A stretch of DNA of 64,000 nucleotides from assembly GCF_036327775.1 (NCBI RefSeq), contig NZ_CP109598.1:3038001-3102000 (forward strand), in the 5' to 3' direction. Below the pieces are notes generated by a model. The model was not told the DNA's origin. It worked only from the letters and a program-made list of their open reading frames with translations, and made no database searches. The stretch is from Streptomyces sp. NBC_01498. Its GTDB lineage: Bacteria; Actinomycetota; Actinomycetes; Streptomycetales; Streptomycetaceae. A program made the translations under genes and the position numbers. Below, piece after piece: positions 40,555 through 50,576 of this stretch (the stretch's first letter is position 1; each line of letters starts with the position of its first letter).

Positions 40555-40769
40555 GAGGTCCGGGCTCCTGAAATCGGTGGTCGGTCGTTCGTCGGAATCG
40601 GCCGTCGCCACGTCGGCGTGTCCAGCCGCCGTCGACGGTCGTCGGCTGCCCAAAGCTATCAACGCTCCACCGCTGCTTGAGGTTCCACCCGGTCCGCCCG
40701 CCTCCGGTCAGGCCCCGGCCGGTCCGGGAGCGCACGGTTCGATGGGGGATTTTGCCTTATTTGTGCCAC

Positions 40770-40775
40770 TACGGT
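40770..40775 (+). promoter_or_regulatory. Possible -10 element of the ClC-like gene
   Basis: TACGGT ends 6 nt before GTG 40782 and the upstream region has no ribosome site, so a leaderless message is likely. Confidence 0.4.
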
Positions 40776-40781
40776 GTGCGC

Positions 40782-42125
40782 GTGGCCCCTGACGTTCCGT
40801 CCACCCCGTCCGCTCCGTCCGGCTCCCCCGACCCGGACGCCTCAGCCGCCTTGTCCGGCCCGGCCGCCCCGGCCGTATCGTCCGTTTCCGGGCGGACGCT
40901 TCTCCCGCTGATCCTCCCCTCGCTGCTCGTCGGCGTGGTCGCGAGTCTCGTCCTGCTCGGCGTGAGCGAGCTGGCCGAACTGCTGGAACACGTGCTCTGG
41001 CGGACGCTCCCCGACGCGCTCGGGGTCGGCCGCCACTCCTCGCTGTGGATGATCGTGGTGCTGACGGCGACCGGTCTCGCGGTGGGACTCGCCGTACGGC
41101 ACGTGTACGGGCACGGCGGCCCCGACCCCGCCACGACAGGGCTCGTCGACCCCCCGATGGCGCCCGGCATCGTGCCCGGACTGCTGCTCGTCACCGGTCT
41201 GGCGCTGGCGGGCGGGGTGAGCCTGGGGCCGGAGAACCCGATCACGGCGGCCAACATCGCCCTCGCGTACTGGCTCGGCCGCCGGGCCGCGCCCGGCGCC
41301 CCGGCGGAGCTGTGGGTGTCACTGGCCGCCGCCGGGACGGTCGGGGCGCTCTTCGGCACGCCCGTGGCCGCCGCGCTGATCCTCACGGAGACCTTCGCGA
41401 CCCGTCCGGGGCCGGGCTCGCTCTGGGACAAGCTGTTCGGGCCGCTGATCGCCGCCGGGGCCGGCGGGCTGACCACCGTACTGATCGACCATCCGACCTT
41501 CGACCTCGCGCTGCCCGACCATCCGGGCGCCCGCTGGAGCGACGCCCTGGCCGCGCTTGTCATCACACCGGTCGCGGCGGCCCTGGGGATGGCCGCCGTG
41601 TACGCCTTCCCGTACGTCCACCGCGCCTTCCGGCGCCTCGGGCATCCCGTACTCGCCCTGACGGCGGGCGGGTTGCTGCTCGGGCTGCTGGGGGCGCTCG
41701 GCGGCTACCTCACGCTGTTCAAGGGGCTTGACGAGGTGAAGACGCTGGCCGCCGACCCGGACGGCTGGTCGGCGGGGCAGTTCGCGGCGATGGCGGTGGT
41801 GAAGACGGTCGCGCTGGTGGTCGCGGGGGCGTGCGGCTTCCGGGGCGGGCGTATCTTCCCGTCGGTCTTCATCGGGGTCGCGCTCGGGCTGTGCGCCCAC
41901 GCGCTGGTGCCCGGCGCGCATGTGACCGTGGCGGTCGTCTGCGGGGTGCTCGGGGTGCTGCTGGCGGTGACCCGGCAGGGCTGGCTGAGCCTGTTCACGG
42001 CGGCCGTGCTGGCCGCGGACCCGAATCTGCTGCCGCTGCTGTGCGTGGCCACCCTGCCCGCGTGGCTGCTGGTGACCGGGCGGCCCCGTATGCAGCTCGA
42101 CGCGGGGGGCACGGCGCTGCGGTGA
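40782..42125 (+). CDS. ClC-type chloride channel/ion channel protein
   Basis: A 447-residue integral membrane protein of the voltage-gated chloride channel fold. The region SLGPENP corresponds to GREGP and keeps the gating glutamate. FRGGRIFPSVFIG matches the GxFxP motif. The helix LFGTPVAAALILTETF aligns with PLAGILFIIEEM, so the first glutamate is kept but the proton glutamate position is Thr. The canonical GSGIP is not recognisable. The first ~35 residues are a Ser/Pro/Ala-rich disordered stretch. Confidence 0.88.
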   Translation: MAPDVPSTPSAPSGSPDPDASAALSGPAAPAVSSVSGRTLLPLILPSLLVGVVASLVLLGVSELAELLEHVLWRTLPDALGVGRHSSLWMIVVLTATGLAVGLAVRHVYGHGGPDPATTGLVDPPMAPGIVPGLLLVTGLALAGGVSLGPENPITAANIALAYWLGRRAAPGAPAELWVSLAAAGTVGALFGTPVAAALILTETFATRPGPGSLWDKLFGPLIAAGAGGLTTVLIDHPTFDLALPDHPGARWSDALAALVITPVAAALGMAAVYAFPYVHRAFRRLGHPVLALTAGGLLLGLLGALGGYLTLFKGLDEVKTLAADPDGWSAGQFAAMAVVKTVALVVAGACGFRGGRIFPSVFIGVALGLCAHALVPGAHVTVAVVCGVLGVLLAVTRQGWLSLFTAAVLAADPNLLPLLCVATLPAWLLVTGRPRMQLDAGGTALR

Positions 42126-42456
42126 GGGGGAGGGGGCGTGCCGGGTGGCGGGTGGCGGGTGGCGGGACGCTCGCGTCGGGCGACGCAGGGCGCGCGGGAC
42201 GCGTGGGACGGACGCGGCGGCGCGGGCGGGCGCGGCGCGGTGACGGGTGTCGGGCGGGCGCTCGGGCGGCGTGACCGGCGGACCCGCCGGACCCCCCGAC
42301 CGGACGCCGCCGAACGGACGCCCGGCGAGCCGGTGGGCCGTTTTGTCCGTATCGTCGCGCCTGACGTCCCCTGCTACGGCGGCCCGTGTCCGCCGGGGCG
42401 GCGTCCGCCACCGCGGCTCCACCCACCGCACCGCCGACCCCGCCGAGGTAGTCACC
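42126..42456. other. Intergenic region upstream of wrbA
   Basis: About 330 bp without a gene. It opens with three 7-bp GGGTGGC repeats (42143-42166) and continues with GCGC/CGGAC-rich sequence. The wrbA promoter should lie in its right half, but I see no clear -10/-35 pair. Confidence 0.5.
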
Positions 42457-43074
42457 ATGTCCACGTCCGTGAACGTCGCCGTCATCTACTACTCCGCCAC
42501 CGGCACCCTCGCCACGATGGCCCGCGCCCTCGCCGACGACGCCGAGACGGCGGGAGCGACCGTACGGCTCCGCCGGGTCGCCGAGCTGGCTCCCCGCACG
42601 GCGATCGAGCAGAACCCGGCCTGGGTCGCCAACATCGAGGCGACCGCGGGCATCGCCGAGGCGACACCCGACGACGTGCGCTGGGCGGACGCCGTGATCT
42701 TCGGCTCGCCCACCCGGTTCGGCAATGTCGCGGCGCAGCTCAAGCAGTTCCTGGACACGCTCGGCGGCCTCTGGCAGGAAGGCGCGCTCGCCGACAAGGT
42801 CTACAGCGGCTTCACCGCGTCGGCGACCCCGCACGGCGGCCAGGAGACGACGCTGGTGGCGCTGTACAACTCGGTCCACCACTTCGGCGGCATCATCGTG
42901 GCGCCCGGCTACACGGACGCGTCGAAGTTCGTCGACGGCAATCCGTACGGCACCTCGCACATCGCCGGCCAGGGCGACCTGCCGGTGAACGAGCAGACAC
43001 TGACCGCCGCCCGTGTCCAGGCCGAGCGGGTCGTGAAGTTCACCCGGGCCATCAAGACGGGGCTCGCCGGCTGA
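42457..43074 (+). CDS. wrbA: NAD(P)H:quinone oxidoreductase, WrbA type
   Basis: A 205-residue flavodoxin-fold enzyme: NVAVIYYSATGTLATMARALADDAE (FMN phosphate loop), DAVIFGSPTRFGNVAAQLKQFLD, FTASATPHGGQETTLVALYNSVHHFGGIIV and GTSHIAGQ. Two-electron quinone reduction protects against redox cycling. ATG with GAGG site. Confidence 0.95.
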   Translation: MSTSVNVAVIYYSATGTLATMARALADDAETAGATVRLRRVAELAPRTAIEQNPAWVANIEATAGIAEATPDDVRWADAVIFGSPTRFGNVAAQLKQFLDTLGGLWQEGALADKVYSGFTASATPHGGQETTLVALYNSVHHFGGIIVAPGYTDASKFVDGNPYGTSHIAGQGDLPVNEQTLTAARVQAERVVKFTRAIKTGLAG

Positions 43075-43205
43075 GTCGGCGGAGGACGGGGGACGCCGCC
43101 GGTTTCCGAAGGGTTCCGACCGGTTCCGACGGCGCGACACCGCAGAATCCCGGCTCCCGGAGCCCGGTTCCCGGAGCCCACGACACCACGCAGACAGGGG
43201 AAGCG

Positions 43206-44666
43206 ATGTCACTCCAGCACGGCGGACAGGGCGGCGACGGCGGCGCCGTGCGAGGCCCGGCCGACGATCCGGCGCAGGAACAGACCGAGCGGCGCCGGCT
43301 CTCCCTCAACCCCTTCTTCGGCGAGGCCGACCCGACCAGCGGCATGTCCTCCGCCCCGCCCACGCACCGGCTCCCGGACGGCCCCATGCCCCCGTCCACG
43401 GCCTACCAGCTGGTCCACGACGAGCTGATGCTCGACGGCAACTCCCGGCTCAACCTCGCGACGTTCGTCACCACCTGGATGGAGTCCCAGGCCGGGGTGC
43501 TGATGGCGGAGTGCCGCGACAAGAACATGATCGACAAGGACGAGTACCCGCGTACCGCCGAACTGGAGAAGCGGTGCGTCACGATGCTCGCCGATCTCTG
43601 GAACGCACCCGACCCGTCCACGGCCGTCGGCTGTTCGACCACCGGCTCCAGCGAGGCGTGCATGCTCGCCGGGCTCGCGCTCAAACGCCGCTGGACGGCG
43701 CGGAACAAGGACCGCTATCCGGGGAGCGCCCGGCCCAATCTCGTGATGGGCGTCAACGTCCAGGTCTGCTGGGAGAAGTTCTGCAACTTCTGGGAGGTCG
43801 AGGCACGCCTCGTTCCCATGGAGGGCGACCGCTTCCACCTCGACCCGAGGGCCGCCGCCGAACTCTGCGACGAGAACACCATCGGCGTCGTCGCCATCCT
43901 CGGCTCGACCTTCGACGGCTCGTACGAACCGGTCGCGGACCTCTGCGCCGCCCTCGACTCCCTCCAGGCGCGTTCGGGTCTCGACATCCCGGTCCATGTC
44001 GACGGCGCGTCCGGCGCGATGGTCGCGCCCTTCCTGGACGAGGACCTCGTCTGGGACTTCCGGCTGCCGCGCGTCTCCTCGATCAACACCTCCGGCCACA
44101 AGTACGGCCTGGTCTACCCGGGCGTCGGCTGGGCGCTGTGGCGTACGCCCGCCGAACTGCCGGACGACCTGGTCTTCCGCGTCAACTACCTGGGCGGGGA
44201 GATGCCCACCTTCGCGCTGAACTTCTCCCGGCCCGGCGCGCAGGTGGTCGCCCAGTACTACACGTTCCTGCGGCTCGGCAGGGACGGCTTCCGCGCCGTC
44301 CAGCAGGCCGCGCGGGACGTGGCCACGGGGCTGGCCCGGAAGATCGGCGCGATGGACGAGTTCCGGCTGCTCACCAGCGGCGACCAACTGCCCGTCTTCG
44401 CCTTCACCACCGCACCCCACGTGACCAACTTCGACGTCTTCGACGTCTCCCGGCGGCTGCGCGAACACGGCTGGCTCCTGCCCGCGTACACCTTCCCGGC
44501 CAACCGGGAGGATCTGTCCGTGCTGCGCGTGGTGTGCCGCAACGGGTTCTCGGCGGACCTCGCCGCGCTGCTGCTGGCCGATCTGCGGATGCTGCTGCCG
44601 GAACTGCGGCGCCAGCAGCACCCGCTGGACCGGGACAGGTCGGCCGCCACCGCCTTCCACCACTGA
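43206..44666 (+). CDS. gadB: Glutamate decarboxylase
   Basis: PLP enzyme making GABA from glutamate. The 486-residue protein has LNLATFVTTWMES, VGCSTTGSSEACMLAGLALKRRW, IPVHVDGASGAMVAPF and the Schiff-base lysine in SINTSGHKYGLVYPGVGWALWR. The N-terminal ~35 residues are a variable polar extension. GGGGAAG ribosome site before ATG. It lies 131 bp downstream of wrbA; no glutamate/GABA antiporter is in the window. Confidence 0.96.
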   Translation: MSLQHGGQGGDGGAVRGPADDPAQEQTERRRLSLNPFFGEADPTSGMSSAPPTHRLPDGPMPPSTAYQLVHDELMLDGNSRLNLATFVTTWMESQAGVLMAECRDKNMIDKDEYPRTAELEKRCVTMLADLWNAPDPSTAVGCSTTGSSEACMLAGLALKRRWTARNKDRYPGSARPNLVMGVNVQVCWEKFCNFWEVEARLVPMEGDRFHLDPRAAAELCDENTIGVVAILGSTFDGSYEPVADLCAALDSLQARSGLDIPVHVDGASGAMVAPFLDEDLVWDFRLPRVSSINTSGHKYGLVYPGVGWALWRTPAELPDDLVFRVNYLGGEMPTFALNFSRPGAQVVAQYYTFLRLGRDGFRAVQQAARDVATGLARKIGAMDEFRLLTSGDQLPVFAFTTAPHVTNFDVFDVSRRLREHGWLLPAYTFPANREDLSVLRVVCRNGFSADLAALLLADLRMLLPELRRQQHPLDRDRSAATAFHH

Positions 44667-44730
44667 CCGTCGCGACCGGTGCGACCGGGCGGCGGGCGGC
44701 AGGAGGCGGCGGCCTTGGCGCGTACGACCG

Positions 44731-45515
44731 TCAGCGGCTCAGTCCCCGGAACCGCCGCACCGCGAGCGGGAAGAACAGCGCGGTCAGCGCCACCGGCCAC
44801 ACCACGGCCAGCAGATGCGCGTGCTCCGCCGCCCAGGAACCGGTCAACTGCCCCGGCACGCCCGCCAGATCACGTACCGCGCTCGCCGTCGCCGACAGCG
44901 GGTTCCACTCGACCGCCGCCCCCAGCCAGCCCGGCATGGCCTCCGGCGTCGCGAAGGCGTTGGAGAAGAAACCGATCGGCCAGACCAGGATCTGCACCGC
45001 CTGCACCATCTCCGGCCGGCCGGCCACCATCGCCAGATGGATGCCGAGCCAGAGCATCGCGAAGCGCAGCAGAAGCAGCAGCCCCACCGCTCCCAGCAGT
45101 GCGGCGGCTCCGCCGTGCCAGCGCCAGCCGAGCAGATGGCCGACCCCGATCATCACGAGCAGACTGAGCGCCGACTGCGTCATGTCGGCGGCGCTGCGGC
45201 CCACCAGCACCGCCGAGGACGCCATCGGCAGGGACCGGAATCGGTCCACCACCCCCTTGCCGAGGTCCTGGGTGACGGCCAGCATCGTGGCCTCCAGCCC
45301 GAAGGCCATGGTCAGCGCCAGCATGCCGGGGACGAGATGGCCGAGATACGCGCCCTCGACGCCCCGTCCCGCGCCCATCAGATAGCCGAACATCAGGAGC
45401 AGCATCACCGGGAAGACCAGCCCGACGACCACCTGGACCGGCTGCCGCCGCCAGTGGGCCAGCTCCCGCCGGGTCATGGTCCAGCTGTCGGTGAGCACCC
45501 AGGCGTACGCCGTAC

Positions 45516-45519
<4 letters not shown>
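44731..45519 (-). CDS. ABC-2 type (DrrB-like) drug exporter permease
   Basis: A 262-residue membrane subunit with six helices and the ABC-2 pattern ([74 protein letters not shown]). It pairs with the ATPase gene upstream, whose stop overlaps its ATG by 4 bp. The substrate is probably a hydrophobic drug or natural product. Under the same PadR-controlled promoter. Confidence 0.93.
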
Positions 45520-46520
<1,001 letters not shown>

Positions 46521-46542
46521 TGCTTCCGCCTCCAGCCCGTCA

Positions 46543-46568
46543 CCTCGTAGTCAAACTTGACTACGAGG
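46543..46568. promoter_or_regulatory. PadR operator O1 at the exporter promoter
   Basis: Inverted repeat with 12-bp arms CCTCGTAGTCAA and TTGACTACGAGG around a central AC. It covers the expected transcription start of the exporter operon, just past the -10. Confidence 0.75.
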
Positions 46569-46572
46569 CCGA

Positions 46573-46601
46573 AAGATAGCTGGCGCGGGCAAATTAATCA
46601 A
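46573..46601 (-). promoter_or_regulatory. Promoter of the exporter operon
   Basis: Minus-strand -35 TTGATT (46596-46601), 17-bp spacer, -10 TATCTT (46573-46578). The -35 lies inside operator O2 and O1 covers the start site, the layout of a simple repressor-controlled promoter. Confidence 0.65.
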
Positions 46602-46610
46602 ACTTGATTA
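46595..46610. promoter_or_regulatory. PadR operator O2 at the exporter promoter
   Basis: TAATCAA-AC-TTGATTA, sharing the TCAA-AC-TTGA core with O1 and overlapping the -35 box. Confidence 0.75.
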
Positions 46611-46690
46611 GCCACTCACCCTCGCCATCCGCCGCGATCCCCCGGGACCCCCGCGCACCGCCGAGAACCGGAGGAGCGCGCCGGCCGACG

Positions 46691-47332
46691 TCAGTCGTCG
46701 TCACCCTCGGCCGGAACACCCGTGGCATACGGGTTCGACTCCCCCTTCGCGAGCACACCCACGAACGGGTCGCCCTCGCCGGAGAACACATAGGCGCCGG
46801 CCTCGATGCGCCGGATGAATCCGCGCGTCCACTCCGCCCCCGAGTCGGCCTGACCGATCCACATGTTCATGATCTCGCCGATGTGACCCAGCTGCTCCGG
46901 GCCGTCCTCGGGCGTGTAGTGCTCGGTCACCGACGCCCGCCATCCCTCGATCGCCCGCACCCGCTCCCGCAGCAGCGCGACCGCCTCGGCACGCGGCAGG
47001 TCCACGATGAAGCCGATCCCCGCCGACAGCACGTCCATCTTCTGGTCGTGGGCCACCAGCGACTCGCGCAGCAGCCGGAAGTACTCGGCGGTCCCGGCCT
47101 CCGTCAGCTCGTACTCCGTACGCGGCGGACCGCCGACCGTGCTGGGCGCGACCTCGTGGGCCAGCAGTTCGCCCTGCTTGGCCATCTGCTTCAGCGCGTG
47201 GTAGATCGAGCCGGGCTTGGCGTTCGACCACTCGTGGGCGCCCCAGAACTCCAGGTCGTTGCGGACCTGATAGCCGTGCGCGCGCCCGTGCTGACGCACC
47301 GCGCCGAGGACCAGCAGCCGGATCGCCGACAT
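46691..47332 (-). CDS. PadR-family transcriptional regulator
   Basis: A 213-residue winged-helix repressor: RLLVLGAVRQHGRAHGYQVRNDLEFWGAHEWSNAKPGSIYHALKQMAKQGELLAHEV...PPRTEYELTEAGTAEY is the PadR DNA-binding domain. A helical effector/dimerisation part follows. It is immediately upstream of, and codirectional with, the exporter genes; three copies of one palindrome in the two promoters point to control of the exporter and autoregulation. The ligand is probably an exported drug. Confidence 0.94.
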   Translation of the reverse strand: MSAIRLLVLGAVRQHGRAHGYQVRNDLEFWGAHEWSNAKPGSIYHALKQMAKQGELLAHEVAPSTVGGPPRTEYELTEAGTAEYFRLLRESLVAHDQKMDVLSAGIGFIVDLPRAEAVALLRERVRAIEGWRASVTEHYTPEDGPEQLGHIGEIMNMWIGQADSGAEWTRGFIRRIEAGAYVFSGEGDPFVGVLAKGESNPYATGVPAEGDDD

Positions 47333-47345
47333 CGCCCCACCCTTC

Positions 47346-47361
47346 TATTCAACTTTGACTA
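47346..47361. promoter_or_regulatory. PadR operator O3 upstream of padR
   Basis: TATTCAA-CT-TTGACTA, a degenerate copy of the exporter operators, 14 bp before the padR start; fits autoregulation. Confidence 0.6.
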
Positions 47362-47803
47362 GGCTACTCGCCACGGCAGAGAAGAGGATTCCTCTCCTCC
47401 CGTGTCGAACCATCCAACCCGTAGTCGAATTCTGCTCGGCACCCGGCACCCGGCACCGGGCACCGGGCACTCGGCTTCGAGATCGCCTTCCTACGGAGGA
47501 GCCCCCATACCTACGCGGTCGTCGCACGGGGGACGTCGACGGAGTACACAGCGCGTTCCGGGCCGGGGCCGAAGGCGGCGTACGGGAGAAACCCGCCCCG
47601 GGGGCGCCGCATCCGCCCGCCGCATCCGCCCGTCGTTCGGACCAGGCGCACGAGGGCCGCCCTCCTGAAGAGGACGCGTCGGACACGGCCACCGGGCCGG
47701 AGCACGCCGGGCCGCGACAGGGCCCCGGGGCCGGGGCGCACCGTACCGGCCACGCGCGACAGGGCCGCACCGGGCCGGAGGTCGCCGGGCCGTGCCGTGC
47801 CGG
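47362..47803. other. Gene-free region upstream of padR
   Basis: About 440 bp between the padR promoter and the aldehyde dehydrogenase stop. A 7-bp GGCACCC/GGCACCG repeat runs through about 47438-47470, and 47690-47800 is rich in GGCCGG/CCGGGCC. Nothing resembles a gene; short inverted repeats near the dehydrogenase end could terminate it. Confidence 0.5.
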
Positions 47804-49261
47804 TCAGAAGGGGAAGCGCGAGCGCCCGTACTGGACCGAGATCCACTTCTGGGTGGTGAAGGCGTCCGCCATCGCCTCGGCGTTCACCCACTCGGCCCCG
47901 GAGTGCTTCTCGCCGCCGAAGGGCACGATCGCCTCGTGGTGCCCGGTGCCGTCGTTGATGTGGATCATGCCGGTCCTGATCCGCCGGGCGACGCGGACGC
48001 CCCGCTCCACGTCGCCGGTGTGGATGGCCCCGCTCAGCCCGCACCGGGTGTCGTTGGCGATCCTGACCGCCTCGTCCACGCCGTCGAACGGCAGCAGGAT
48101 CGCCACCGGGCCGAGGATCTCCTGGGTCAGCACGGGCGAGTCCTCGGGCAGGTCCGTCAGCACCGTCGGGGAGACGAGGTTGCCGTCGACCGTGCCGCGC
48201 ACCAGGGCGGTCGCGCCCGCCGCCACCGTCTCCTCGATCAGCGCGCCGACCGCGTCGGCCTGCTGGGAACTGATCAGCGGGCCGATCACCGTCGCCGGGT
48301 CGGCCGGGTCGCCGACGGTCAGCGTCCGCACCTTGGCGACGAACTTCTCGGTGAACTCCTTCTCGATCGCCCGGTCCAGCAGGATGCGGTTGGCCGCCAT
48401 GCAGACCGGCCCCTGGTACGCGTACCTGCTGAAGACCGCCGCCTCGACCGCGTAGTCCACATCGGCGTCCGCGAGCACGATCAGCGCGCTGTTCCCGCCG
48501 AGGTCGAGCACCGAACGCTTGAAGTTCTTGGCACAGACGACGGCGACGTGCCGGCCCACCCGGTCCGAGCCGCTGAAGGAGATGACCTTGGGTATCGGGT
48601 GCTCGATCAGCGCGTCGTCGATCTCGGCGATGTCGGTGATGACGACGTTCAGCAGCCCGGCGGGCAGCCCCGCGTCCTCGAACACCTTGGCCACCAGCGA
48701 ACCGCCGCAGATGGGGGTGGACTGGTGCGGCTTCAGTACGACGCCGTTGCCGAGCGCCAGCGCCGGGGCGACCGACTTGAGCGAGAGCAGGAAGGGGAAG
48801 TTGAACGGGCTGATGACGCCGACCACGCCGACGGGGACGCGCTGGACGCGGTTCTCCGTGCCGTCCACGGGCGAGGGCAGGATCCGGCCCTCGGGGCGCA
48901 GCGCGAGCTGTACGGCCTCACGCAACAGTTCTTTGGCGAGGCGCAGTTCGAACGCGGCTTTCAGGCGCGTACCGCCGAGTTCGGCGATGATCGCCTCGGT
49001 GATGTCCTTCTCGCGGTCCTCGACGATGCGCAGTGCCCGCTCGAAGACGCGCCGCCTGACGTACGGGTTGGTCTCCGCCCACGTCACCTGCGCGCGTTCG
49101 GCGGCCCGGTACGCCTGGTCCACCTCGTCCGCGGTCGCCACGGCGATGGAGGCGAGCTTCTCGCCGTCGTAGGGGTTGAAATCGATGATGTCCCACGATC
49201 CGCTGCCGGGCCGCCACTCGCCGTCGATGTACTGCTGGTCGAGTTCGGCGAAGAAGGACAT
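47804..49261 (-). CDS. Aldehyde dehydrogenase with Asp at the general-base position
   Basis: A 485-residue NAD(P)-dependent ALDH: ISPFNFPFLLSLKSVAPALALGNGVVLKPHQSTP, FSGSDRVGRHVA, catalytic Cys287 in YQGPVCMAANR, and QEILGPVAILLPFD. The usual LELGG(N/K) general-base glutamate is replaced: the sequence reads LDLGGNSALIVL with Asp253, exactly 34 residues before the cysteine as in standard enzymes. The family resembles aromatic/vanillin-type dehydrogenases, but the substrate is open. Standing alone, with a repeat-bearing region upstream. Confidence 0.93.
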   Translation of the reverse strand: MSFFAELDQQYIDGEWRPGSGSWDIIDFNPYDGEKLASIAVATADEVDQAYRAAERAQVTWAETNPYVRRRVFERALRIVEDREKDITEAIIAELGGTRLKAAFELRLAKELLREAVQLALRPEGRILPSPVDGTENRVQRVPVGVVGVISPFNFPFLLSLKSVAPALALGNGVVLKPHQSTPICGGSLVAKVFEDAGLPAGLLNVVITDIAEIDDALIEHPIPKVISFSGSDRVGRHVAVVCAKNFKRSVLDLGGNSALIVLADADVDYAVEAAVFSRYAYQGPVCMAANRILLDRAIEKEFTEKFVAKVRTLTVGDPADPATVIGPLISSQQADAVGALIEETVAAGATALVRGTVDGNLVSPTVLTDLPEDSPVLTQEILGPVAILLPFDGVDEAVRIANDTRCGLSGAIHTGDVERGVRVARRIRTGMIHINDGTGHHEAIVPFGGEKHSGAEWVNAEAMADAFTTQKWISVQYGRSRFPF

Positions 49262-49399
49262 GCGATTCCTAACCTCAAGACCTCAAGAACCGGAAACTGA
49301 TGTCACGTCATCATACTTACGCCGCATCGGAGTCGAAGAGCTTCCAGAACGTCTGATTCCCGCTCCGGATACAAGAGGACGCGTCTCGATCGGCCGCTG

Positions 49400-49470
49400 T
49401 CACTCATGACCATTCTCTCTCCCGATGCAGTCACTCACGATCAATCAAAATCAATCACGATCAATCATGT
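49400..49470. repeat. 10-bp iterons (TCAATCACGA) upstream of the aldehyde dehydrogenase
   Basis: Four contiguous 10-mers TCACTCACGA, TCAATCAAAA, TCAATCACGA, TCAATCATGT start at 49431, 49441, 49451 and 49461, plus a related TCACTCATGA at 49400. They are strikingly AT-rich for this genome and in helical phase. They lie about 170-210 bp upstream of the dehydrogenase start and just past the stop of the XRE regulator, so a regulatory role is plausible. Confidence 0.7.
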
Positions 49471-49473
49471 ACT

Positions 49474-50355
49474 TCAGGAGAGTTGGAGCAGCCCTCGGAG
49501 CAGATCGCGGCTCTCGGCCGGCCCGAGACTGTCCTCGTGCAGCCGGGTCATCACCCTTTCGTACTGGGTGACTTCCTCGCGCTTGTCGAGATACAGCGCG
49601 CTGGTGAGCTGTTCCAGATAGACCAGGTCGGAGAGGTCCGACTCGGGGAACCGCAGCATGGTGAACGCGCCGCTCTCACCCGCGTGCCCGCCGAAGCTGA
49701 ACGGCATCACCTGAAGGGTGACCGTCGGATGCTCGGAGACCTCGATGAGATGGGCCAACTGCCCGCGCATCACCTCGCGATCGCCGTACGGGCGGCGCAG
49801 CGCGGCCTCGTCCAGCACGGCGTGGAATCGCGGGGCCCGTTCGGAGACGAGCACCTTCTGGCGCTCCTGGCGCAGCGCGACACGGCGGTCGATCTCGGCC
49901 TGCGGCGCGTTCGGCATGCCGCGCCGGACAACCGCGTGCGCGTATGCCTCGGTCTGCAACAGACCGTGCACGAACTGGACTTCGTAGATCCGGATCAAGG
50001 AGGCGGCGCCTTCGAGCCCGATGTACGTCTGGAACCAGCCCGGCAGCACGTCGCCGAAGCTCTGCCACCAGCCCGCGACGTTGGCCTCACGGGCGAGACC
50101 GATGAGGGAGCCGCGCTCCATCTCGTCGGCGACTCCGTAGAGCGTCAACAGGTCCTCGATGTCCCTGGACTTGAAACTCACCCGCCCCAACTCCATACGG
50201 CTGATTTTGGACTCGGACGCGCGGATCGAGTAACCGGCCGCCTCACGCGTGATGCCGCGCGACTCACGCAGGCGCCTCAGCTGTGAGCCCAGCAGTATGC
50301 GCCGCACCACGGATCCGCCCGGTTCGACTGCGGTCACGTCTCCAACCCTCCCCAT
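49474..50355 (-). CDS. XRE/DUF5753 (WhiJ/Scr1-like) transcriptional regulator
   Basis: A 293-residue regulator with an N-terminal helix-turn-helix (LLGSQLRRLRESRGITREAAGYSIRASESKISRMELGRVSFKSRDIEDLLTLYGV) and the C-terminal DUF5753 domain (GWWQSFGDVLPGWFQTYIGLEGAASLIRIYEVQFVHGLLQTEAYAHAV..., LTSALYLDKREEVTQYERVMTRL). ATG 50355 is chosen because GGGAG lies 9 nt upstream. Such regulators work with small DUF397 proteins and RsbW-like ATPases, and both are encoded next door. Confidence 0.93.
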   Translation of the reverse strand: MGRVGDVTAVEPGGSVVRRILLGSQLRRLRESRGITREAAGYSIRASESKISRMELGRVSFKSRDIEDLLTLYGVADEMERGSLIGLAREANVAGWWQSFGDVLPGWFQTYIGLEGAASLIRIYEVQFVHGLLQTEAYAHAVVRRGMPNAPQAEIDRRVALRQERQKVLVSERAPRFHAVLDEAALRRPYGDREVMRGQLAHLIEVSEHPTVTLQVMPFSFGGHAGESGAFTMLRFPESDLSDLVYLEQLTSALYLDKREEVTQYERVMTRLHEDSLGPAESRDLLRGLLQLS

Positions 50356-50546
50356 ACGGTCCATCTCCCACGATATTTCCCGAAACACCCTCGGGACACC
50401 CCCGAACCCCGAGATCCGGATTCTGCCATCAAACGCATCAGCCCGTACTCATTCGATTACAGAAATGAGAAGCCTTTGGAAAGAGGCAGAAAGTGGTCGG
50501 GAGAAGAAATAAACCGGAAGGCCACATCACGGTATAAGTCGGGCGC

Positions 50547-50576
50547 GTGCACGTGCATCTGCCCTTGCATCTGCCC
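50547..50576 (+). promoter_or_regulatory. Shared ~30-bp element, copy 1 (upstream of ATPase gene)
   Basis: GTGCACGTGCATCTGC followed by CCTTGCATCTGCCC. The same 16-mer plus a similar 14-bp tail precedes the DUF397 gene in the same orientation relative to that gene. It sits in the divergent region between the XRE regulator and the ATPase gene and contains TGCATCTGCCC twice. Confidence 0.7.

Noticed and set aside
47345..47770. Minus-strand reading frame of 141 codons upstream of padR
   Set aside because: Overlaps the padR promoter operator, has low-complexity Arg/Ser/Pro translation and no ribosome site.
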